Of a stretch of 14,085 bases of DNA, positions 7,236 through 14,072 are shown in pieces. The translations under genes and the position numbers were made by a program. Source of the DNA: Pseudomonadota bacterium (GTDB lineage Bacteria; Pseudomonadota; Alphaproteobacteria; Azospirillales; Azospirillaceae). Within the stretch, counting starts at the first letter, position 1. Each line of letters begins with the position of its first letter. The notes under the pieces were generated by a model that ran no database searches, was not told where the DNA came from, and saw nothing but the letters and a program-made list of their open reading frames with translations. The stretch lies in assembly GCA_023416455.1 (NCBI GenBank), contig JAEZHQ010000155.1:1-14085 (forward strand), in the 5' to 3' direction.

Positions 7236-8567
7236 ATGGACGCGCAATCCCTCCTCAGCCTCGGCTCGACCCTGATGGACATCGACGAGGCCCGCTTCCG
7301 GCAGGTGGTCGGCCTGCTTGAGCGCATGGGCGACCATCCCGACGTCCAGAAGGCCTTCTCGGTGATCCGGCCGCGGATGGCCGAGCTGCGCCCCAAGCGC
7401 CGCCCCACCTTCAAGCGCCTGTACTGCACCCCCTTCGAGGATCTCTTCGAGGCGCCGTCGGGGCACGAGCCGGCGCCGATGAACCGGATCGAGCGCGGGC
7501 TGGTCAGCGGCCTGTGGCGGCTGGTCGAGGAGCGCATCGGGGCCGACCGGCTGGCCGCCTTCCGGCCCGCCCTCCAGGGCGACGCGGCGGCCGATCCGTT
7601 CTGGGCGGCCGCGGCCGCGGTAACGGCCGGCATCGCCGGCGAGATGGAGGCCGGCCGCCTGGCCGAGGCGCTGGACATCCAGGCGCTGGACGTCCGCGCC
7701 CATCCCGACCGCCTGCGCCAGGTCCGGGACATCGCCCGCATCCTGGCCATGGCGCCGGCGGTGCAGGCGATGAAGGAGGCGCTGGCCCCGCGTCCGCTCG
7801 CCCGCCTGCACCAGGAGCATCTGGAGGGCATCCAGGCGATCGGCCGCGGCGTCGCCCGCACCGCCCCGGAGTCGCTGCGTCTCTTCGTCCTGCTGGCGGC
7901 GGCGCGCCTGTCCAACCCGTCGATCCTGCTGGGGGCGCTGTGGAGCATGGACATGGGGCAGTCCGCCGGCGACCGCGCCGCGCTGTTCCTGGCGCTCAGC
8001 GACACGGTGGTGGCGCAGATCGAGGACCGCTCGCGCGCCATGGCGCGGGGCCGGCCCGGCGCCGGGCCGGCGGAGGCGGCCGGCGGGGAGCGCATGGCCG
8101 TGGCCGACCTCGCCGTCGATCTGGTGGCCAGCCTGGAGGCGACGCGCGCGGCCATGGAGCAGAGCCGCAGCAAGGAGTTCGACCAACGGCTGCGGGCGGT
8201 CCGCGGTTCGGTGCACGACATGGTGCGCCGGCAGGTTCTGGAAGGGGCGCAGGGCGGCATCCTGGCCGCCCTCGCCGCGCCGCCGGGCGGGGACGGGCGC
8301 CAGCCGCTGCTCGACGCCGAGGACCAGGCCCGCGCCCTGCGCAAATGCGCCACCATCGCCGACACACTGGGCCTGCGCGGCGCGCTGAAGGCGGTGACCC
8401 AGACGACCACCGCCGCGCTGGCCGACCGCGCCCGCCAGGCGCTGGGCGGCGGCGACGCCGGGGAGGCGCGGGCCGGCTACACGGCGCTGCGCATGATCGA
8501 GCTGATGGCCGGTTCGGCCGAGGCCACCCAGATCATGGAGGAGGTCCTGAGGACGGGACGCCGCTGA
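7236..8567 (+). CDS. Helical protein of unknown function, second of a pair
   Basis: A 443-aa protein that I do not recognise. It is almost entirely predicted helix, with no signal peptide and no confident membrane helix. The most distinctive motif is 'KRRPTFKRLYCTPFEDLFE' at residues 54-72, a basic-aromatic stretch followed by an acidic helix start. The N-terminal 50 residues form a short helical domain, and the rest is Ala/Arg/Leu-rich helices. A Gly/Pro/Ala linker (about 271-285) divides the protein. The start lies 3 bases after the previous stop, with a GGAAAAGG sequence in the upstream coding region, so translational coupling is likely. The next gene (2H phosphoesterase-like) follows after 21 bases with its own ribosome-binding site. 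Codon use matches the neighbours. Function unknown. Confidence 0.75.
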   Translation: MDAQSLLSLGSTLMDIDEARFRQVVGLLERMGDHPDVQKAFSVIRPRMAELRPKRRPTFKRLYCTPFEDLFEAPSGHEPAPMNRIERGLVSGLWRLVEERIGADRLAAFRPALQGDAAADPFWAAAAAVTAGIAGEMEAGRLAEALDIQALDVRAHPDRLRQVRDIARILAMAPAVQAMKEALAPRPLARLHQEHLEGIQAIGRGVARTAPESLRLFVLLAAARLSNPSILLGALWSMDMGQSAGDRAALFLALSDTVVAQIEDRSRAMARGRPGAGPAEAAGGERMAVADLAVDLVASLEATRAAMEQSRSKEFDQRLRAVRGSVHDMVRRQVLEGAQGGILAALAAPPGGDGRQPLLDAEDQARALRKCATIADTLGLRGALKAVTQTTTAALADRARQALGGGDAGEARAGYTALRMIELMAGSAEATQIMEEVLRTGRR

Positions 8568-8588
8568 GGGCTTGCGGGAGGGCGGAGC

Positions 8589-8963
8589 ATGGGCAGGGGC
8601 TATGTCGGCTGGGCGCTGCCGGAGGACGAGCGCGGCCGGCTGCTGGCGCGCTTCCCGGCCAGCCACCCGCGGGTCGTCGCCCATCACGTGACGCTCGCCT
8701 TCGGCGTCGGGCCGGAGCACCCGCTGCCCCGGGAGACCGTGGGCACGGTCGTCGGCGTCGCCGACGACGGCGCCGGCGTGCAGGCGCTGGTTCTGGCGAT
8801 CGGCGGCACCACCCGCCGGCCGGACGGCTCCACCTACCACGTCACCTGGTCGCTCGCCCCCGGGCGCCTCCCGGTGGAATCAAATGCGGTTATCCGCGAC
8901 CTGGGATGGATTCTTGCGGAGCCGGTTCCCGTGCGGCTGGAGCCGCGCTTCTTCGCGCGCTGA
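8589..8963 (+). CDS. Small 2H phosphoesterase-like protein
   Basis: A 124-aa cytosolic protein. Two HxT motifs are visible: 'HHVTLAFG' with His33-Val34-Thr35, and 'YHVTWSL' with His84-Val85-Thr86. Paired HxT/S motifs are the catalytic signature of the 2H superfamily (LigT/2'-5' RNA ligase, cyclic phosphodiesterase, tRNA-ligase CPD domains), which act on 2',3'-cyclic phosphates, 2'-5' bonds or ADP-ribose cyclic phosphates. Each motif sits at the end of a hydrophobic strand, as expected. The protein is short for the family (usually 170-200 aa) and the motifs are only 51 residues apart, so it is a minimal or divergent member. After the second motif comes 'GRLPVESNAVI', a possible substrate-loop segment. 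A GGGAGGGCGGAG sequence precedes the ATG. It lies 21 bases after the 443-aa unknown gene and may share its operon. The substrate is unknown; I am fairly sure of the fold and unsure of the role. Confidence 0.65.
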   Translation: MGRGYVGWALPEDERGRLLARFPASHPRVVAHHVTLAFGVGPEHPLPRETVGTVVGVADDGAGVQALVLAIGGTTRRPDGSTYHVTWSLAPGRLPVESNAVIRDLGWILAEPVPVRLEPRFFAR

Positions 8964-9029
8964 GGAACCCTGCCCCGCCCTCCCGGGTTTTTCAAGGCGG
9001 AGACCAAGGCCGACGATGAGGAGAAGGCG

Positions 9030-9524
9030 ATGCGGTTCGTTCTGACCGTGGCGGCGCTGGCCGCCGCCGTTCCATCCGCCGCGGCGGCGCTGGCCGCCGC
9101 CGTTCCATCCGCCGCCTGGGCGCAGGGCTCGGCGACGGACAGGATCCACGAGGCGCCCGACCTGACCACCACCCGCGACCCCGCGGTCGCGCGCAAGCCC
9201 TACGCCGCGAACGCCATGGCCCGGCAGCTGGAGCATCTGATCGGGCAGAAGGTGAAGGACCCCCAGGGCCAGGAGGTCGGCGACGTGGAGAACCTGCTGG
9301 TCCGCCCCGACGGCAAGGTGGCCGGGATGGTGGTGGAATGGGGGCCGATGGCCGGGCTCGGCGCCAACCAGGTGGCCGTTCCCTGGGGCGACGTCCAGGT
9401 GTCGCTCGACGGCAAGCAGGTGACGGTCAACGCCACCCGCGACGAGCTGGCGCAAAAGCCCACGTACGACCCGGACGTGCCCGCGGCGGCGGGCGTCGAT
9501 CCCGACATCAAGCCGCTGCGCTGA
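9030..9524 (+). CDS. Secreted PRC-barrel domain protein
   Basis: A 164-aa protein with a Sec-type signal peptide (residues 1 to about 31). It has only Arg2 as N-terminal charge, a long Ala-rich core, and a likely cleavage after Ala-Trp-Ala (29-31). A polar linker follows, then a PRC-barrel-like domain at about 64-130 with the pattern 'LIGQKVKDPQGQEVGDVENL' and strands 'KVAGMVVEWG' and 'QVAVPWGDVQVS'. PRC-barrel domains occur in RimM, in photosynthetic reaction-centre H subunits and in many small stress-linked periplasmic proteins of alphaproteobacteria. This one belongs to the last kind, and its specific role is unknown. AGGAGAAGG 4 bases before the ATG gives a good start. The signal peptide is lengthened by a perfect 33-bp tandem duplication. 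The gene lies 66 bases after the 2H gene and converges on the DMT transporter gene. Confidence 0.8.
   Translation: MRFVLTVAALAAAVPSAAAALAAAVPSAAWAQGSATDRIHEAPDLTTTRDPAVARKPYAANAMARQLEHLIGQKVKDPQGQEVGDVENLLVRPDGKVAGMVVEWGPMAGLGANQVAVPWGDVQVSLDGKQVTVNATRDELAQKPTYDPDVPAAAGVDPDIKPLR
9050..9115 (+). repeat. Perfect 33-bp tandem duplication in a signal peptide
   Basis: The 33 bases at 9050-9082 are repeated exactly at 9083-9115. Being in frame, they add 11 residues, so AALAAAVPSAA occurs twice in the hydrophobic core of the PRC-barrel protein's signal peptide. Identity at every base, including third codon positions, indicates a recent slippage or duplication event rather than selection for similar peptides. 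Confidence 0.9.
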
Positions 9525-9526
9525 CC

Positions 9527-9543
9527 CCGGCGCCCGCCGCCGG
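9527..9543. terminator. GC-rich hairpin between convergent genes
   Basis: CCGGCG at 9527-9532 pairs with CGCCGG at 9538-9543 around a 5-base loop. It sits in the 24-base gap between the PRC-barrel stop and the end of the convergent DMT transporter gene, where a bidirectional terminator would be expected. No T-run follows on either strand, so intrinsic termination is doubtful. It may instead protect mRNA 3' ends. Confidence 0.35.
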
Positions 9544-9548
9544 ACGCC

Positions 9549-10472
9549 TCAGGAACCCGGGCCGAGGCCGGAGTTGGCCTCGGCCGCCACGCCGCGGTTC
9601 AGCGTCTGCTCGCGATGGAAGACGAACAGCCCGCTGCCGATGATCAGCAGGGCGCCGAGCGCGATGCGCAGGCTGGGCGCGGTGTCCCAGACCGCGAGGT
9701 CGAGCGCCACCGCCCACAGGATCGACACATACTGGAAGGGCACCACCGTCGCCGCCGGGCTGAGCTGGAGCGAGCGGTTCATCGCCGCGTGCCCGAGCAG
9801 CGACGTCACCCCCAGCGCGCCGAGCAGCAGGAAGTCGATCCCGGACGGCGGCACCCAGACCAGCGGCGCCGACGCCGCCCCCACCAGCCCGGTGCCGAAG
9901 GTCTGGTAGCTGACCAGCGTCAGGTTGCTCGACTCCCGCAGCAGCCGGGTGGCCACCATGCCGGTGGCGAAGATCACGGTTCCCAGCAGCGCCACCAGCG
10001 AGGGCAGCGCGTCGAAGTCGCCGGCCGGGTTGAGGACGACGACCACCCCGGCGAAGCCCACCAGGACCGCCACCCAGCGGCGCCAGCCGACCGTCTCGCC
10101 GAGCAGCGGCACCGACAGGGCGGTGACGATCAGCGGCGCCGCCATGTAGATGGTCATCACGTTGGCCAGGGGCAGATGGCGCACCGCCCAGTAGAAGCAG
10201 GCGACCTCGCAGGTCACGCAGACGACGCGCATCAGGTGCAGCGGCAGCCGCTTCACCGCGAAGACCGCGCGCAGGCCCTCGCGCGCGATCAGCGGCGCCA
10301 GCAGGACCGCGCCGAACAGGCTGCGGATCGCCAGCAGCATGGCGACCGGATAGTCGGACACCAGCCACTTGCCCAGCGCGTCGTTGAAGGTGAACAGCGA
10401 CATGCCCGCCAGCATCATCAGGATGCCGCGGCGGGTGTCGGCGGCGGCGGCGGAAGCGGTCGCGGAGGTCAT
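9549..10472 (-). CDS. EamA-type DMT-family transporter
   Basis: A 307-aa inner-membrane protein from the chosen start, with about ten hydrophobic helices in two similar halves, as in drug/metabolite transporters with two EamA domains (about residues 14-145 and 160-285). Recognisable features are the opening 'GMSLFTFNDALGKWLV' helix, 'FYWAVRHLPLANVMTIY' near the end of helix 3 to 4, 'LLGETVGWRRW' between helices, and 'FQYVSILWAVALD' late in the second half. DMT proteins export or import small metabolites such as amino acids. The substrate here is unknown. It follows the CoA-transferase gene on the same strand, so it may move a substrate or product of glutarate or lysine catabolism. An in-frame ATG at 10520 would add 16 residues without transporter character; neither start has a good ribosome-binding site, so the start is uncertain. 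Confidence 0.8.
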   Translation of the reverse strand: MTSATASAAAADTRRGILMMLAGMSLFTFNDALGKWLVSDYPVAMLLAIRSLFGAVLLAPLIAREGLRAVFAVKRLPLHLMRVVCVTCEVACFYWAVRHLPLANVMTIYMAAPLIVTALSVPLLGETVGWRRWVAVLVGFAGVVVVLNPAGDFDALPSLVALLGTVIFATGMVATRLLRESSNLTLVSYQTFGTGLVGAASAPLVWVPPSGIDFLLLGALGVTSLLGHAAMNRSLQLSPAATVVPFQYVSILWAVALDLAVWDTAPSLRIALGALLIIGSGLFVFHREQTLNRGVAAEANSGLGPGS

Positions 10473-10535
10473 CTGGTCTGGCCAAGCCTTGGGCGGGGTG
10501 CACGCGCGAACGCCTGTCATGCCCCCGCGCCGGCC

Positions 10536-11738
10536 TCAGATCACGCCCTTATCCCGCAGGGCGGCGATGTCCGCCGCGCATAGGCCGAGCGCGTCGGCGA
10601 GCACCGCGTCGGTGTGCTGCCCCAGGGTCGGCGGCGCCACCGTGTGCTCGACGGGGGTGGCGGAGTAGCGGATGGGGCTGGCCACCGTCGGCACCGTCCC
10701 GGCCAGCGGGTGCGGCAGGTCGCGGCGGAGGCCGCGGGCCTGCACGTGGGGGTCGGCGAAGACCTGGGCCAGGTCGTTGATCGGGCCGCAGGGCACCCCC
10801 ACCGCCTCCAGCGCATCGAGCCAGTCGCGGCTGTCGCGCTCGGCCATCAGCGCCTCGATGACCGCCACCAGCTCCGCCCGGTGGGCGACGCGCGCCGGGT
10901 TGGTGGCGTAGCGCGCGTCCGCCGCCAGATCCGGCCGGCCGGCGACCTGGGCGAAGCGGGCGAACTGGCCGTCGTTGCCGACCGCCAGGATGATGTGGCC
11001 GTCGCGGGTGGCGAAGGCCTGGTAGGGCACGATGTTCGGGTGGGCGTTGCCGAGCCGCGGCGGCGGCGTGCCGCCGACCAGATGGTTCATCGCCTGGTTG
11101 GCGAGCACGGCGACCTGGACGTCGAGCAGGGCGAGGTTCACCCACTGCCCCTCGCCGGTGCGGTCGCGGTGGTTGAGCGCGCCGAGGATGCCGATGGCGG
11201 CGTAGAGCCCGGTGAAGAGGTCGGTCACCGCCACCCCGACCTTGACCGGGCCGCCGCCCGGCTCGCCGTCGGGCTTGCCGGTGATGCTCATCAGGCCGCC
11301 CATGCCCTGGATCATGAAGTCGTAGCCGGCGCGCGCCGCGTAGGGTCCGTCCTGCCCGAAGCCGGTGATCGAGCCGTAGACGAGGCGCGGGTTGACCGCC
11401 TTCAGGCTCTCGTAGTCGAGCCCGTACTTGACCAGCCCGCCAACCTTGAAGTTCTCGATGACGACGTCGGCCTCGGCGGCCAGCCGGCGCACCAGCGCCT
11501 GGCCCTCCGGCTTCTCGAAGTCGATGGTGACCGACCGCTTGCCCCGGTTGGTCGACAGGAAATAGGCGGACTGCCCGCCGGTCCAGGGCGGTCCCCAGGC
11601 ACGGGTGTCGTCGCCGCCGCCGGGCCGCTCGACCTTGATGACGTCGGCGCCCAGGTCGGCCAGCGTCTGGGCCGCCCAGGGGCCGGCGAGGACGCGCGAC
11701 AGTTCAAGAACGCGGACGTGGGAGAGCGGCCCGGCCAT
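10536..11738 (-). CDS. gcdG: Family III CoA-transferase (CaiB/BaiF), probable glutarate CoA-transferase
   Basis: A 400-aa cytosolic enzyme of normal family length. It shows the N-terminal 'VLELSRVLAGPWAAQTLADLGADVIKVE' region in two familiar parts, then 'NRGKRSVTIDF' (64-74), 'DVVIENFKVGGLVKYGLDY' (91-109) and 'NPRLVYGSITGFGQDGPYA' (116-134). Asp173 in 'AVTDLFTGLYA' aligns by position with the catalytic Asp169 of formyl-CoA transferase, which forms the acyl-aspartyl anhydride. A typical CoA-transferase C-terminal end ('LGQHTDAVLADALGL') is present. It lies 45 bases after glutaryl-CoA dehydrogenase, an arrangement also known in pseudomonads (gcdH-gcdG), and is homologous in type to mammalian SUGCT. 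I therefore infer that it transfers CoA to glutarate, possibly from succinyl-CoA. The family is certain; the substrate and the symbol rest on context. Confidence 0.85.
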   Translation of the reverse strand: MAGPLSHVRVLELSRVLAGPWAAQTLADLGADVIKVERPGGGDDTRAWGPPWTGGQSAYFLSTNRGKRSVTIDFEKPEGQALVRRLAAEADVVIENFKVGGLVKYGLDYESLKAVNPRLVYGSITGFGQDGPYAARAGYDFMIQGMGGLMSITGKPDGEPGGGPVKVGVAVTDLFTGLYAAIGILGALNHRDRTGEGQWVNLALLDVQVAVLANQAMNHLVGGTPPPRLGNAHPNIVPYQAFATRDGHIILAVGNDGQFARFAQVAGRPDLAADARYATNPARVAHRAELVAVIEALMAERDSRDWLDALEAVGVPCGPINDLAQVFADPHVQARGLRRDLPHPLAGTVPTVASPIRYSATPVEHTVAPPTLGQHTDAVLADALGLCAADIAALRDKGVI

Positions 11739-11783
11739 GATGCGATGGTTCCCCGTTGCAGGTGGTTCGGTCGGTCCGGCCGA

Positions 11784-12989
11784 TCAGGCCGTGAAGGCCT
11801 GGATGCCGGTGATGGCGCGGCCCAGGATGAGGGCGTGCACGTCGTGCGTGCCCTCGTAGGTGTTGACCGCCTCCAGGTTCATGACGTGACGGATCACGTG
11901 GAACTCGTCGGCGATGCCGTTGCCGCCGTGCATGTCGCGGGCCACCCGCGCGATGTCCAGCGCCTTGCCGCAGTTGTTGCGCTTGATCAGCGAGATCATT
12001 TCCGGCGCCGCGCGGCCCTCGTCCATCAGGCGGCCGACGCGCAGGCAGGCTTCCAGCCCGAGCGCGATCTCCGTCTGCATGTTGGCGAACTTGAGCTGCG
12101 GGATCTGGTTGGCGGCCAGCGGACGGCCGAACTGCTTGCGGTCGAGCTGGTACTGGCGCGCCGCGTGGAAGCAGAACTCCGCGGCCCCCATGGCGCCCCA
12201 GGCGATGCCGTAGCGCGCCCGGTTGAGGCAGCCGAAGGGACCGGCCAGCCCCTCGATGTTGGGCAGCCGGTTCTCCTCCGGAACGAACACCCCGTCCATG
12301 ACGATCTCGCCGGTGGTCGAGGCGCGCAGGCTGAACTTGCCCTCGATCTTGGGCGCCGACAGGCCCTTCATGCCCTTGTCCAGGATGAAGCCGTTGATCC
12401 GGCCGGCGTCGTTCTTGGCCCACACGACGAAGACGTCGGCGATGGGGGCGTTGGTGATCCACATCTTGGAGCCGGTGAGCACGTAGCCGCCGTCCACCGC
12501 CCTGGCCCTGGTCTTCATGCCGCCGGGGTCGGAGCCGGCGTCCGGCTCGGTCAGGCCGAAGCAGCCGACCCACTCGCCGGTGGCCAGCTTGGGCAGGTAC
12601 CTGGCGCGCTGCTCCTCGCTGCCGTAGGCGTAGATGGGGTGCATGACCAGCGAGGACTGCACCGACATGGCCGAGCGGTAGCCGCTGTCCACCCGCTCCA
12701 CCTCGCGGGCGATCAGGCCGTAGGAGACATAGTTCACGCCGGCGCAGCCATAGCCGTCGATGGTCGAGCCGAGGAAGCCCAGTTCCCCCATCTCGTTCAT
12801 GATCTCGCGGTGGAAGATCTCGTGGCGGTTCGCCTCGGTCACGCGCGGCAGCAGCTTGTCCTGGCAATAGGCGCGGGCGCTGTCGCGCACCATGCGCTCG
12901 TCCTCGCTCAGCTGTGCGTCGAGCAGGAGGGGGTCGTCCCAGGTGAAGGAACCGAGCTTGGCCGACGCGGCCCCGGTCTTGGCTGCCAT
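11784..12989 (-). CDS. gcdH: Glutaryl-CoA dehydrogenase
   Basis: A 401-aa FAD enzyme that oxidises glutaryl-CoA and decarboxylates it to crotonyl-CoA in lysine, tryptophan and aromatic breakdown, passing electrons to ETF. Conserved blocks match the human and bacterial enzyme closely: 'ERVDSGYRSAMSVQSSLVMH' (98-117), the flavin-side motif 'CFGLTEPDAGSDP' (143-155), 'KMWITNAPIADVFVVWAK' (175-192), 'GKFSLRASTTG' (217-227), 'PFGCLNRARYGIAWG' (251-265), and 'NTYEGTHDVHALILGRAITG' (376-395). Glu379 in YEGTHD corresponds to the catalytic base of the family (Glu370 in the human mature enzyme). These blocks separate it from generic acyl-CoA dehydrogenases. Length is normal and no key residue is missing. 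An AGGGAGAG ribosome-binding site precedes the ATG. It is the first gene of the gcdH-CoA-transferase-transporter set, and a divergent LysR regulator lies opposite its promoter. Confidence 0.96.
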   Translation of the reverse strand: MAAKTGAASAKLGSFTWDDPLLLDAQLSEDERMVRDSARAYCQDKLLPRVTEANRHEIFHREIMNEMGELGFLGSTIDGYGCAGVNYVSYGLIAREVERVDSGYRSAMSVQSSLVMHPIYAYGSEEQRARYLPKLATGEWVGCFGLTEPDAGSDPGGMKTRARAVDGGYVLTGSKMWITNAPIADVFVVWAKNDAGRINGFILDKGMKGLSAPKIEGKFSLRASTTGEIVMDGVFVPEENRLPNIEGLAGPFGCLNRARYGIAWGAMGAAEFCFHAARQYQLDRKQFGRPLAANQIPQLKFANMQTEIALGLEACLRVGRLMDEGRAAPEMISLIKRNNCGKALDIARVARDMHGGNGIADEFHVIRHVMNLEAVNTYEGTHDVHALILGRAITGIQAFTA

Positions 12990-13142
12990 GTATCTCTCCC
13001 TGTTCCGGCGCTCGAAGCCACGCAGCTCCGGCCCGCTTCAGCGCGCCGCCCGACGGGCGCGGCCCACCTTGGCCCAGCCGCTTTCATGGTTCAAATACAT
13101 TTCTTTGGCGATATTGATCTCTTTTCCATATAAGTGGCCGCC
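12990..13142. promoter_or_regulatory. gcdH / LysR divergent control region
   Basis: A 153-base region between divergent start codons, the usual place for LysR-type operators. The half nearest the regulator (13083-13134) is strikingly AT-rich. It contains CAAA-N8-TTTG (13093-13108) and ATAT-N13-ATAT (13111-13131), weak dyads that could belong to a T-N11-A-type operator; I cannot fix the exact site. The half nearest gcdH is GC-rich, with the palindrome CGCCCG-A-CGGGCG at 13047-13059 in the presumed gcdH leader. Regulation of gcdH by the LysR protein and an inducer from the pathway is inferred from layout. Confidence 0.6.
13105..13134 (+). promoter_or_regulatory. Candidate sigma-70-type promoter of the LysR gene
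   Basis: TTGGCG (13105-13110), an 18-base spacer, and TATAAG (13129-13134). The -10 hexamer matches the TATAAT consensus in five of six positions. Initiation would fall about 6-8 bases further, around 13140-13142, almost at the ATG at 13143. Confidence 0.45.
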
Positions 13143-14060
13143 ATGGATCTGCGCCAGCTCCGCCATTTCGTCGCCGTCGCCGAGGAGCTGCATTTCAGCC
13201 GCGCCGCGGCGCGGCTGGGCATCGGCCAGCCGCCGCTCAGCCAGTCGATCCAGGCGCTGGAGGCGCAGCTCGGCGCCCGCCTGTTCGAGCGCACCAAGCG
13301 CCGGGTCGAGCTGACCGAGCCCGGACAGCTCCTGCTCGCCGAGGCGCGGGACATCCTGGCCCGGGCGGAACGCGCGGTGGTGCTGACCCGGCGCGCCGCG
13401 CGCGGCGAGATCGGGGAGCTGCGCGTCGGCTTCACCGCGGCCTCCCCCTTCCTGCCCGTGGTGCCGCGGGTCATCGACGCCTACCGGCGCGCCCACCCGG
13501 ACGTCCACCTGACGCTGATCGAGCTGCCGTCCAAACAACAGCTGGCGGCCCTCGCCGACCACCGCCTGGACGTCGGATTCATCCGCGAGCCGCGCGAGGT
13601 CCCCAACCCGGCGGCCTTCCTGTTCCACCCCGTGGTGCGCGAGCCGCTGCTGGCGGTGATGCGCGCCGACCACCGGCTGGCGGCGCTGGAGGCGGTGCCG
13701 CTGGCGGCGCTGCGGGACGAGCCCTTCGTGTTCTATCCGGCCGATTTCGGCACCAGCATCCACGAGCAGGTCATGGCCCTGTGCGCCGCCGCCGGCTTCC
13801 GCCCCAAGGTGGAGCAGGATGCCCGGGAAGCCTTCACCATCATCGGCCTGATCGCGGTCGGGCTGGGCGTCTCCATCCTGCCGGCGCAATTGCGGCAGGT
13901 GACCCTGGAAGGGGTGGTCTACCGCCCGCTGGACACGCCGGACGCCTTCACGACGCTGCTTCTGGCCCAGCGCGGCGGCGACCGCTCGGCGCTGGTCCGC
14001 CGCTTCGTCGAGCTGGCCGGACGCCTCGCCGCACACGAAAAAGAGCCCTCCTCCCGGTGA
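13143..14060 (+). CDS. LysR-family transcriptional regulator
   Basis: A 305-aa regulator with a winged helix-turn-helix at residues 1-60: 'MDLRQLRHFVAVAEELHFSR' opening, 'AAARLGIGQPPLSQSIQALE' recognition region, then 'LGARLFERTKRRVELTEPG'. A linker helix and a periplasmic-binding-like inducer domain (about 88-295) follow. The start is set at ATG 13143, because MDLRQLRHF is the standard beginning of the family. A GTG at 13134 would add three residues but overlaps the putative -10 box. Divergent placement from gcdH suggests that it controls the glutarate genes. The DNA-binding domain resembles the CatM/BenM/AlsR type, and it differs from the form I remember for the pseudomonad GcdR, so I leave the symbol blank. 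The 3' end runs into a hairpin. Confidence 0.9.
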   Translation: MDLRQLRHFVAVAEELHFSRAAARLGIGQPPLSQSIQALEAQLGARLFERTKRRVELTEPGQLLLAEARDILARAERAVVLTRRAARGEIGELRVGFTAASPFLPVVPRVIDAYRRAHPDVHLTLIELPSKQQLAALADHRLDVGFIREPREVPNPAAFLFHPVVREPLLAVMRADHRLAALEAVPLAALRDEPFVFYPADFGTSIHEQVMALCAAAGFRPKVEQDAREAFTIIGLIAVGLGVSILPAQLRQVTLEGVVYRPLDTPDAFTTLLLAQRGGDRSALVRRFVELAGRLAAHEKEPSSR

Positions 14061-14072
14061 GGGAAGGAGGGC
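14038..14072 (-). terminator. Intrinsic terminator, minus orientation, over the LysR stop
   Basis: GCCCTCC (14045-14051) plus TCCC (14052-14055) pairs with GGGA (14061-14064) and GGAGGGC (14066-14072), an 11-bp stem with one bulged base and a five-base loop (14056-14060). On the minus strand the stem is followed by CTCTTTTTC (14037-14045), a proper T-tract. It would therefore terminate a minus-strand gene entering from beyond the right edge. The LysR stop codon (14058-14060) lies in the loop. On the plus strand there is no T-run. Confidence 0.7.

Noticed and set aside
6135..8840. A 901-codon open frame on the minus strand opposite the two unknown genes
   Set aside because: The composition (very high Arg, Gly, Gln, His and Ala) is typical of antisense reading. 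The plus-strand frames have balanced composition, tight operon spacing and ribosome-binding sites. Because the plus-strand proteins are also unrecognised, I weighed this one most carefully, and it still lost.
8966..8992. AACCC ... GGGTT with a following T-run, a possible terminator after the 2H gene
   Set aside because: The stem is only 5 bp with a 14-base loop, so it is too weak to call.
10614..13133. An 839-codon open frame on the plus strand
   Set aside because: It is antisense to gcdH and the CoA-transferase, both identified with near certainty.
13134..13142. GTG upstream start for the LysR gene
   Set aside because: It has no ribosome-binding site, overlaps the putative -10 box and extends the protein before the family's standard MDLRQL start.
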